A stretch of 5,606 nt of DNA from NCBI GenBank assembly GCA_021807845.1, contig JAKBCM010000091.1, positions 1 to 5,606 of the forward strand, in the 5' to 3' direction. Position 1 is the stretch's first letter. The number at the start of each line of letters is the position of its first letter. The translations under genes were made by a program, and so were the position numbers. Below are positions 1 to 5,606 of this stretch, piece after piece. This stretch comes from Pseudomonadota bacterium (lineage in GTDB: Bacteria; Pseudomonadota; Gammaproteobacteria; Legionellales; Legionellaceae). A model generated the notes under the pieces. That model was not told where the DNA came from, ran no database searches, and saw only the letters and a list, made by a program, of their open reading frames with translations.

Positions 1-890
1 ATATCATGCTTTTCTATTTCAATTGGCTATATAACTTGCTTACCATTCTCATTCTTATTGTGATTTTTCTTGTCATCTACTACATTTTGCAACGCGTGAT
101 AAATCACCATTTTGCCTTGCGTCGCGCTCTGAATCATGCTTTAAAAAAGCACCATTTTTTTCCTGTTTATCAAATTGTGGCTGATATCAGTACAAAGAAT
201 TACTGTGGAGCAGAAGTATTAATACGTTGGCGTACAAGTGATGGTCATGTCATTTTGCCCGATTTATTTATTGAAGAGGCTGAGAAATCTGGGCTTATTA
301 TTCCCATGACGCTTCAAATCGTGAACATCGCATTTAAAGAGTGTCAAAATATTATGCATACTCATCCGCACTTCTACTTAGCCATCAACATATCAGCAGC
401 TCATTTTGAATACAGCCAATTTTTTGACTCAATCGTTTCGTTATGTCATCAATATCAGATCCCTACTAAGCAAGTGATGCTTGAATTAACAGAGCGTGAA
501 CTAACCCCTGGTAATTCCAAACTCCAAGCCACAATGCATGAACTGAGACATGCTGGGTTTTCTCTTGCGGTGGATGACTTTGGAACGGGATATTCAAGTA
601 TCAGTTATCTGCAATTTTTTCCATTCAACTATTTAAAAATTGATCAATTATTTGTTCACGCTATCGGTACAGGAGCCATTACTGAGGCTTTGAATCAATC
701 CATCATTCATATGGCCCAAAACCTAAAACTTCATATTGTCGCTGAAGGGGTTGAAACTTATGAACAACACCAATTTTTACAAGACCATGGTGTTTATTTG
801 ATGCAAGGTTGGTATTTTGCTAATCCAATGTCCATTGAAGAGCTCATCATTCTGATGAAAAATAGAAGTATTTATTCACCACAAAGTTAA
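1..890 (+). CDS. Membrane-anchored EAL-domain c-di-GMP phosphodiesterase, 5' end probably outside the window
   Basis: Predicted to hydrolyse the second messenger c-di-GMP on the cytoplasmic side of the inner membrane. Counting from the ATG at 6, residues 5-28 form one hydrophobic membrane segment, a basic linker follows (about 29-50), and an EAL domain fills about 50-285. The active-site set looks complete: Glu70 (EVL in place of EAL), Asn128 (INIS), Glu160/Glu163 (ELTE), Asp190-Asp191 (DDFGTGYSS), Lys211 (LKID), Glu247 (AEGVE) and Gln267 (MQGWYF). An active enzyme is therefore likely. The usual YQP near the domain start reads YQI. The reading frame is open to the left edge, and a membrane segment leading straight into a domain with EVL is typical of CSS-motif EAL proteins, which have a periplasmic sensor between two membrane segments. 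I infer that the ATG at 6 is internal and that the sensor half lies upstream. No GGDEF domain is visible. A 121-nt gap separates it from the next gene. Confidence 0.93.
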   Translation, partial: IMLFYFNWLYNLLTILILIVIFLVIYYILQRVINHHFALRRALNHALKKHHFFPVYQIVADISTKNYCGAEVLIRWRTSDGHVILPDLFIEEAEKSGLIIPMTLQIVNIAFKECQNIMHTHPHFYLAINISAAHFEYSQFFDSIVSLCHQYQIPTKQVMLELTERELTPGNSKLQATMHELRHAGFSLAVDDFGTGYSSISYLQFFPFNYLKIDQLFVHAIGTGAITEALNQSIIHMAQNLKLHIVAEGVETYEQHQFLQDHGVYLMQGWYFANPMSIEELIILMKNRSIYSPQS

Positions 891-1011
891 AATCTCGGGG
901 AAAAGTCAGATTTGAACACAAATGGAGTGAAAATGGCTTTTCAGTGAACAGTGCTGAATAGTTACAAATAGAAATGCTTCCGGTAGGATAGGATATAGCT
1001 AGGAGAATACA

Positions 1012-1491
1012 ATGAAAGGACAGAAACTCAGTGTAACCATGGTTTTATCTCTGTTTATCATCCATCCCATTTGGGCTGAAAATGATCCCAATCAAGCCAT
1101 AAATCATTACTGGCAATGTATGGCTCATGATAATCAGCAAAAGAAGCTATGGCCAGGTAGAAGTGCTTATCAACAAGTAGCCATTAATAAAGCTCTAGAA
1201 GCATGCAAAAAAGAAAGTCGTGCTCCCTTGACTTGTATGCCGCTGAAAAATGATTGTGATTACTATGAAAACGATGTCTTACAAAATCCTACCAGTATCA
1301 ATCATGATGCCTCATGGGTTTGTACAGCCATAGACCTCAATGCAACTCCATGGACAAGTGCGGTGTACAATAACGAAGACGATGCTGCCCTGGGAGCTAA
1401 AGCTTATTGTCAACAGCATAGTCCTGTCCCTGGCACGTGTTTCATTAATTTGCTCACTTGTCAAAATCTCAATCTCATACATAGGATTTAG
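1012..1491 (+). CDS. Small exported cysteine-rich protein with two tandem four-Cys units, function unknown
   Basis: I do not recognise a named family. The 159-residue product starts with a short basic end and a hydrophobic core (residues 7-20) and has a likely signal-peptidase I site after Ala22 (IWA-E), so the mature protein should be periplasmic or secreted. The mature part is an internal duplication. Unit 1 has Cys36, 65, 75 and 82; unit 2 has Cys104, 133, 143 and 150. The spacings 29-10-7 are identical in both. Each unit begins W-x-C-x-A-x-D (Trp34, Trp102), has a second Trp about ten residues after the first Cys, and contains C-x3-S-x2-P-x-T-C. Eight cysteines and no free one suggest disulfides within each unit. 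The alternating A/C pattern is loosely like DUF4189-type secreted domains, but that is only a guess. The start is well placed: AGGAG at 1001-1005 is 6 nt before the ATG. coaE follows after 3 nt. Confidence 0.85.
   Translation: MKGQKLSVTMVLSLFIIHPIWAENDPNQAINHYWQCMAHDNQQKKLWPGRSAYQQVAINKALEACKKESRAPLTCMPLKNDCDYYENDVLQNPTSINHDASWVCTAIDLNATPWTSAVYNNEDDAALGAKAYCQQHSPVPGTCFINLLTCQNLNLIHRI
1483..1486 (+). promoter_or_regulatory. Ribosome binding site of coaE inside the preceding gene
   Basis: AGGA lies 8 nt before the GTG at 1495 and within the last codons of the upstream gene, whose TAG ends at 1491. It supports GTG 1495 as the start. The protein then begins MFCVGLTG, which places the P-loop at the usual distance from the CoaE N-terminus. 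Confidence 0.6.
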
Positions 1492-1494
1492 AGT

Positions 1495-2118
1495 GTGTTT
1501 TGTGTAGGATTAACAGGCAGTATTGCCAGTGGTAAATCAACGGTTCTTGGCTTTTTTAAATCCTTGGGTGCCGAAATTCTCAGTGCTGACGTGATTGCAA
1601 AAGCACTCACTACCAAAGAACAGCCTGCATTTAAAAAAATAGTCAGTCATTTTGGTGAGGATATACTCACAAGTAGTGGTGAGCTCAATCGCCGTCACTT
1701 GAGAGAATTGATTTTTAAGGAGCCACGTGAGCGACTATGGCTAGAAAATCTTTTGCATCCCTTAATTCGCAAAGAAATTGAAACTAAAATCAATCAATTC
1801 AAATCTCCCTATTGCCTTATTGAAATTCCACTCTTGACCGACAAAGCGAACTATCCCTATTTGAATCGCATTTTAGTAGTAGAAGCAAGCCCTGAACAAC
1901 TCATCTCACGTTATTTGGCACGTGATCAAGGCACGAAAGAAGAACTTCACGCCATTTTATCTACACAAACCAACGCTATTGACAAACGTTTTATCGCTGA
2001 TGACTTGTTGATGAATACTGATTCATTACTGCACTTACAAGAAAAAGTACGAACATTACACGAACAATATCTGCAATATGCCAACAGTTTAGTAAAAGTT
2101 GAAAAAAATCGGGAATAA
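1495..2118 (+). CDS. coaE: Dephospho-CoA kinase
   Basis: Cytoplasmic kinase that phosphorylates the 3'-hydroxyl of the ribose of dephospho-CoA with ATP, the final step of coenzyme A synthesis. The 207 residues match the family length (E. coli 206). Visible motifs in order: Walker A GSIASGKST (8-16, where many homologues have GGIGSGKS); SAD (30-32), equivalent to the family DAD with the acidic residue Asp32 kept; the FG and LNRRHLRELIF region (about 53-74); LLHPLIR with His88-Pro89; IPLL (111-114); the lid arginines Arg139 and Arg143 in LISRYLARD; and the C-terminal Q158...ADD (168-170)...N174 signature. It starts with GTG, 3 nt after the stop of the exported cysteine-rich protein, so the two are probably on one transcript. 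In many gammaproteobacteria coaE sits beside pilD and zapD. Neither is next to it here: the next gene downstream is an unrelated membrane protein with its own promoter. Confidence 0.97.
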   Translation: MFCVGLTGSIASGKSTVLGFFKSLGAEILSADVIAKALTTKEQPAFKKIVSHFGEDILTSSGELNRRHLRELIFKEPRERLWLENLLHPLIRKEIETKINQFKSPYCLIEIPLLTDKANYPYLNRILVVEASPEQLISRYLARDQGTKEELHAILSTQTNAIDKRFIADDLLMNTDSLLHLQEKVRTLHEQYLQYANSLVKVEKNRE

Positions 2119-2138
2119 ATCAAAACACAACAACACTA

Positions 2139-2167
2139 TTGTGTCATTTTTACAATTTATGTATAAT
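2139..2167 (+). promoter_or_regulatory. Sigma-70-type promoter for the gene at 2200
   Basis: A perfect -10 box TATAAT at 2162-2167 is preceded by TTGTGT at 2139-2144 (three of six -35 bases, TTG kept) with a 17-nt spacer. Transcription would start near 2174, giving a leader of about 25 nt that carries AGGAA at 2188-2192, 7 nt before the ATG. The weak -35 with an ideal -10 would suit a regulated promoter. Confidence 0.6.
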
Positions 2168-2172
2168 TGTAA
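2150..2172. promoter_or_regulatory. Inverted repeat overlapping the -10 box, possible operator
   Basis: Perfect 8-nt arms TTACAATT (2150-2157) and AATTGTAA (2165-2172) flank a 7-nt centre. The right arm overlaps the last three bases of the -10 box and the centre contains its first three. Two half-sites about 1.5 helical turns apart fit a dimeric repressor that would block RNA polymerase. The arms are AT-rich, so chance is a real alternative, and no regulator gene lies nearby. Confidence 0.35.
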
Positions 2173-2199
2173 TTCATTTTTAATGACAGGAAGCAAACT

Positions 2200-2889
2200 A
2201 TGGCCAATTTTTTTCAATCATATGCTGATCATACAGAGAAAAGTGAATACACAGCCATTATGACCATGCTCGCACAGGGCTTAAAGAGTGTCACTCCTTA
2301 TTCAAGTGGGTATTATCATTTAACCGCTGTGCCGCATGTTGTAGCGCTGGCTGCAAAAACTGCAGTTGTAGCGCTCAAACTGGCCATGACTCCTTTGCTT
2401 TTGATTGGTGCTCTCTTTTATGACCCCTTAAACTCGATCCCAGCTGTTTTCAGCTCTTTTAATATGCAAATATTGACTACTTTGGTAAACCTTGCAAATT
2501 GTGCCTTGGCCATATACTCATTGATTTCCAGAAGTCTTTTATCTTTGTTTTGTTTTGGCTATGCCAATTCACAATTAAACCAAGAAGCCATTGCCGAAAC
2601 TCCTACAATGGTCGAAGGATTTGATATGAGCTCTCTGGTTCAACTCGGACTCACTTCGGCTTCCATTATAGATTACGCTCTAAACACGGTGATCTATGAT
2701 ATTTTTGATACGGGTCCAGGGGCAGAAGTGCTCAGACAGCTGATGAATTGCCTAAATAATGGGGATGGTGTTGAACATCATACTGATGCTTTCTTGCAAC
2801 AATTCATCACCCAACACCCTGAGTTTGCTCCTTTTGATGACGTTCATGAGGAAATGGTCTTCAATCCTTTTCAAGGGTTTCCTGCATAG
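2200..2889 (+). CDS. Unassigned protein with two long hydrophobic segments
   Basis: I do not recognise this 229-residue protein. It has no signal peptide and begins with a polar stretch (1-40). Two long hydrophobic regions follow, about 42-75 and 90-118, separated by a short loop (YDPLNSIP), so a helical hairpin in a membrane is likely. The rest (about 120-229) is mostly soluble and more acidic, ending FNPFQGFPA after an HEEM patch. Legionella genomes carry many such proteins with a TPL...ALF and LISR...LL hydrophobic core and no assigned function; some proteins of this general build are Dot/Icm-secreted effectors, but the sequence alone does not show that here. The start is supported by AGGAA at 2188-2192 and by a dedicated promoter, so it is transcribed separately from coaE. 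An in-frame DNA repeat lies in the first hydrophobic segment. The gene ends convergent with the SNF2 gene. Confidence 0.82.
   Translation: MANFFQSYADHTEKSEYTAIMTMLAQGLKSVTPYSSGYYHLTAVPHVVALAAKTAVVALKLAMTPLLLIGALFYDPLNSIPAVFSSFNMQILTTLVNLANCALAIYSLISRSLLSLFCFGYANSQLNQEAIAETPTMVEGFDMSSLVQLGLTSASIIDYALNTVIYDIFDTGPGAEVLRQLMNCLNNGDGVEHHTDAFLQQFITQHPEFAPFDDVHEEMVFNPFQGFPA
2338..2375 (+). repeat. In-frame 11-bp direct repeat inside a hydrophobic segment
   Basis: GTTGTAGCGCT occurs at 2338-2348 and 2365-2375, 27 nt apart (exactly nine codons). Both copies encode VVAL, giving VVAL-AAKTA-VVAL in the first hydrophobic region. It may be a small duplication or simple reuse of codons. Confidence 0.6.
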
Positions 2890-2906
2890 GAATCCTATCC
2901 TTACCG

Positions 2907-2929
2907 CGCCCTCTCTCAACCAGAGGGCG
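2907..2929. terminator. GC-rich hairpin between convergent genes, probable terminator
   Basis: CGCCCTCT (2907-2914) pairs perfectly with AGAGGGCG (2922-2929) around a 7-nt loop. It lies between the stop at 2889 on the plus strand and the stop at 2939 on the minus strand, where a shared terminator is expected. On the plus strand the stem is followed by a moderately U-rich stretch (ACTTTGATTAATTT) without a clean U run. On the minus strand no U run follows, so termination there would be weaker. Confidence 0.55.
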
Positions 2930-2938
2930 AAACTTTGA

Positions 2939-5152
2939 TTAATTTGCATCTATTGGCGCAAAAAATTGATCAATATCCGCAGCAGATAACGTTTTATTTT
3001 CCTCAAAATGACTCGATAAAACCCCTTCAAACAATTGGCGTTTTTTGGTCTGCATGCCTAATATCACTTCCTCAACCGTACTAGCACTCAATAATTTATA
3101 AACGAAGACTGGGTTATCTTGACCAATACGATGACTTCGGTCAGTTGCTTGATCTTCCACTGCAGGATTCCACCAGGGATCATAGTGAATCACGGTGTCT
3201 GCACGTGTTAAGTTCAATCCGGTGCCTCCTGCTTTTAAACTAATTAAAAAAATAGGCGCTAGACCCTTTTGAAAATCACGAACGATCTCTTGTCTGTTTT
3301 GTGATTGGCCTGTTAATTTTAAATATCGATAATGACGCGCTATTAATTCCTTCTCAATCAGTGCAAGCATGGACGTGAATTGCGAAAAGACCAAAACACT
3401 TCGACCTTCTTCCATTAAATTATCCAGTAATTCCATAAGACTTGTTAATTTGACCGAGGTTCCATAAGCAATTGCAGCTTCTGGTAATGATAATAATCTT
3501 GGATCGCAACAAATTTGCCGGAGCTTTAATAAAGCATCTAACAATAGAATATGACTTTTGCCCAACCCTTGTTTGGCAATGGCATCACGTACCTTTTTCT
3601 CCATTGTCATACGAATAGCCTCATAAAGATCTCGTTGTGCACCAGACAATTCAAGCATCAAAACGATTTCTGTTTTTTCGGGCAATTCTCGAGCCACTTG
3701 GTTTTTAGTACGGCGTAATATAAAGGGGTTGACTCGTCTGACTAATAATTCACGTCGAGAAACATCGGCATTTTTTTCAATAGGAATCCTGAAAAACTGA
3801 CGAAATTGTCGTGTATCTCCTAATAAGCCTGGCATTAAAAAGTGAAACAATGACCAAAGCTCGCCCAGATGGTTTTCAAGCGGTGTACCTGTCAAACAGA
3901 GACGATGTTGACCCACAAGCTGTTGCACAATCTGGGTGGTTTTAGTCCGTGTATTCTTAATCGATTGAGCTTCATCTAAAATCAGATAGTAAAAAGAATA
4001 GTCTAAAAACCGTTTTTTATCACGCTGGATCAAACCATAGGTTGAAATAACCAAATCATAATCATTAAATGCATCACGATGTCGTTCTTGCCCATGAAAA
4101 ACAAGCACCTTGAGATCTGGAGTAAATCGCTTGGCTTCATCATACCAGTTCCATACAACGCTGGTGGGGGCTACAATAAGACTTGCTCTCTGTAGTCGTC
4201 CTTGCTCTTTTTCGTATTGTAAATGAGCCAATGTTTGTACTGTTTTACCTAAACCCATGTCATCTGCCAGTACCCCACCAAAGGAGAGCGTGCGCAAAAA
4301 TTGTAACCAGTTTAATCCTTGTTGTTGATAATCACGCAACTCCGTCTTTAAGCCATTAGGTACTGGAACCATCGGCAGTGTTGAACGTTTTGTGAGTTGT
4401 TGTAATGCTTTTTGGAGATCTTCCGTTGCTATCCATCGGGCTTTATTTTTAGAAATAGCAAGTTCTGCCTCTTCTATCAACATCAATTGATATCGATTCA
4501 AAAGTATTGACGTTTCTTGATGCTTTGTACGGCTCCAAAATTGGAATAACAACCGAAGCAAAGGTTTGATCCGTCCTATGGATATTTGCAGCACTTTTCC
4601 TTGGGCGATGGGAAGATTAACGGTTTGGTGTTCGGGTAAATGCTCCAATGAATCTTCGGGGAGTCTTCTTATCAAATCAGCCACCAAAGGTACGATATTC
4701 ACTGCTTTGTTTTCGATCATAATACCGAGTTGATAAGAAAAAAATTCATGGCGACTTTCCGTGGCTTCTGAATACCATGAAGCACTTTCTGCATCAATCA
4801 CCTCTTCTTCTGAAGCATCAACAGGCCCCATGCGCCATGTTTGTTGCGGCATCAATACAGGAGTTTTGATATAGTGTGGATTTTCTCGGGCTTTTAATTC
4901 AAATAAAATTGCCGCTGCATGCTTACAATTGATCTGTTGTTTGCAGCTGCAGCGGGAGGGCGTTTTAGGCCAAATTTTCAGATCCATATGTAAATCGTAT
5001 ATTTGGCTCGAACTGCCTTTGATCCGAGCTTTGATAAGCCCATCACTCAATCGAACATTTAGCACATGTCCTTTCTCCTGATATTCTTGCCCACGCACCA
5101 AAACGGTCATAGGAAATACCCGACTCATCTGCTCCAGTGCTGATTTCAACAT
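2939..5152 (-). CDS. SWIM zinc-finger SNF2-family DNA-dependent ATPase/helicase
   Basis: A 737-residue superfamily 2 ATPase of the SNF2/Rad54 type, expected to move along or remodel protein-DNA complexes. Its cellular target is unknown. An N-terminal SWIM zinc finger has Cys68, Cys70, Cys76 and His78 (C-x-C-x5-C-x-H). Residues about 136-208 resemble the conserved segment just before the helicase in long bacterial SNF2 proteins. The ATPase core starts near 270: Walker A ADDMGLGKT (296-304), Ia (IVAPTSVVWNW), DEAQ (393-396), TGTPLEN (421-427), FSQFTSM (589-595), LKAGGTGLNL (639-648) and DRSHRIGQ (671-678). All are intact, so it should be active. Many bacterial SWIM-SNF2 proteins exceed 1,000 residues, so this is a compact version with a short linker. 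The ATG overlaps the urocanase stop by 7 nt, no clear Shine-Dalgarno precedes it, and an in-frame TAA lies three codons upstream. This fixes the longest start and suggests coupled translation. Confidence 0.95.
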   Translation of the reverse strand: MLKSALEQMSRVFPMTVLVRGQEYQEKGHVLNVRLSDGLIKARIKGSSSQIYDLHMDLKIWPKTPSRCSCKQQINCKHAAAILFELKARENPHYIKTPVLMPQQTWRMGPVDASEEEVIDAESASWYSEATESRHEFFSYQLGIMIENKAVNIVPLVADLIRRLPEDSLEHLPEHQTVNLPIAQGKVLQISIGRIKPLLRLLFQFWSRTKHQETSILLNRYQLMLIEEAELAISKNKARWIATEDLQKALQQLTKRSTLPMVPVPNGLKTELRDYQQQGLNWLQFLRTLSFGGVLADDMGLGKTVQTLAHLQYEKEQGRLQRASLIVAPTSVVWNWYDEAKRFTPDLKVLVFHGQERHRDAFNDYDLVISTYGLIQRDKKRFLDYSFYYLILDEAQSIKNTRTKTTQIVQQLVGQHRLCLTGTPLENHLGELWSLFHFLMPGLLGDTRQFRQFFRIPIEKNADVSRRELLVRRVNPFILRRTKNQVARELPEKTEIVLMLELSGAQRDLYEAIRMTMEKKVRDAIAKQGLGKSHILLLDALLKLRQICCDPRLLSLPEAAIAYGTSVKLTSLMELLDNLMEEGRSVLVFSQFTSMLALIEKELIARHYRYLKLTGQSQNRQEIVRDFQKGLAPIFLISLKAGGTGLNLTRADTVIHYDPWWNPAVEDQATDRSHRIGQDNPVFVYKLLSASTVEEVILGMQTKKRQLFEGVLSSHFEENKTLSAADIDQFFAPIDAN

Positions 5153-5606
5153 TTCAGGTTATCGAGGATGTTCTGACTGACAAGATGGGGCAAAGTGACT
5201 TTAAGTCTTGGCTCTTTCTCCATCGCTCTTTCAATAGCAAATCTTGCCCCTGTATTTCTGGCCCAGCTCCTGCGAGCAATACCATTGTTCACATCCCAAA
5301 ATAACATCGATTTAAGCCGCATATGAGCCTCTGTTGTACCATCTAAAACCAAACCAAATCCACCATTGATCACCTCTCCCCAGCCAACACCACCTCCATT
5401 GTGGATAGATACCCATGTAGCACCACGGCTTGCATCACCTATGACATTTTGTACAGACATATCTGCTGTAAATTGTGACCCATCATAAATATTGGATGTT
5501 TCACGATAAGGTGAATCTGTGCCAGAAACATCATGATGATCACGACCAATCACTATGGGTGCTGAAATTTTACCGCACTTAATCGCTTCATTGAATGCTT
5601 GCGCAA
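5146..5606 (-). CDS. hutU: Urocanate hydratase, C-terminal part (gene runs off the right edge)
   Basis: Urocanase converts urocanate to 4-imidazolone-5-propionate with tightly bound NAD+, the second step of histidine degradation in the cytoplasm. About 152 C-terminal residues are present, and the frame is open from the right edge (AQAFNEAIKCGKISAPIV...), so the GTG at 5551-5553 is an internal valine and not a start. Seen here are IGRDHHDVSGTDSPYRETS, the RGATWVSIHNGGGVGWG glycine-rich stretch and NGGFGLVLDGT. These match the urocanase C-terminal region. The wording (HHDVSGTDSPYRETSNIYDGS, GEVINGGFGLVLDGT) is much closer to what I recall of animal UROC1 than to the common bacterial HutU form (DHLDSGSVASPNRETE). 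It therefore probably belongs to the longer urocanase subgroup of about 670 residues. The catalytic-region cysteine and most of the NAD site lie outside the window. The TGA overlaps the SNF2 start. Confidence 0.95.
   Translation of the reverse strand, partial: AQAFNEAIKCGKISAPIVIGRDHHDVSGTDSPYRETSNIYDGSQFTADMSVQNVIGDASRGATWVSIHNGGGVGWGEVINGGFGLVLDGTTEAHMRLKSMLFWDVNNGIARRSWARNTGARFAIERAMEKEPRLKVTLPHLVSQNILDNLKC

Noticed and set aside
890..913. Hairpin AAATCT/AGATTT after the EAL gene as a terminator
   Set aside because: It is a 6-bp AT-rich stem with a 12-nt loop and no following U run; too weak to call.
940..958. TTCAG/CTGAA inverted repeat with an internal CAGTG direct repeat
   Set aside because: The arms are only 5 nt, and such patterns are common by chance in a 120-nt gap.
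962..989. Promoter for the exported-protein/coaE pair (TTACAA, 16 nt, TAGGAT)
   Set aside because: Both boxes are poor matches and the start would lie only about 16 nt before the ATG. A promoter is likely somewhere in 891-1011, but I cannot place it.
2125..2144. Hairpin ACACAA/TTGTGT after coaE as a terminator
   Set aside because: The stem is short and AT-rich with an 8-nt loop, only a CATTTTT follows, and it overlaps the -35 element of the next promoter. It may be incidental.
2752..2949. A 65-codon open frame on the minus strand
   Set aside because: It lies antisense over the end of the membrane-protein gene and overlaps the end of the SNF2 gene. It has no ribosome binding site or recognisable protein features, so it is a shadow frame.
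5551..5553. GTG as a start codon for the urocanase fragment
   Set aside because: The conserved urocanase sequence continues upstream in the same frame to the window edge (GKISAPIV-IGRD), so this is an internal valine codon.

Overview
The window looks like a chromosomal segment from a gammaproteobacterium of the Legionella group. This is inferred from the AT-leaning composition, a CoaE that resembles my recollection of Legionella CoaE, an unassigned protein with a two-helix hydrophobic core of the kind common in Legionella genomes, and an EAL protein with a membrane anchor. The genus is an inference; no rRNA or other marker gene is present. I see no mobile element, CRISPR array, tRNA or rRNA.

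Left part, plus strand: (1) the 3' part of a membrane-anchored EAL-domain c-di-GMP phosphodiesterase that probably begins before the window; (2) a small exported protein of unknown function made of two tandem four-cysteine units; (3) coaE, the last enzyme of coenzyme A synthesis, starting at GTG only 3 nt after gene 2 and so probably co-transcribed with it; (4) an unassigned protein with two long hydrophobic segments. Gene 4 has its own promoter with a perfect TATAAT box lying inside an inverted repeat.

Right part, minus strand: the C-terminal part of urocanate hydratase (hutU, histidine degradation) enters from the right edge. It overlaps by 7 nt the start of a SNF2-family helicase with an N-terminal SWIM zinc finger. 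The two look translationally coupled. This unit converges on gene 4, with a GC-rich hairpin between the two stop codons.

There is no obvious multi-gene novel system. The points most worth following are the duplicated cysteine module (identical cysteine spacing in both halves), the eukaryote-like sequence type of the urocanase, the hutU-SNF2 overlap, and the unassigned membrane protein with a possibly operator-controlled promoter.
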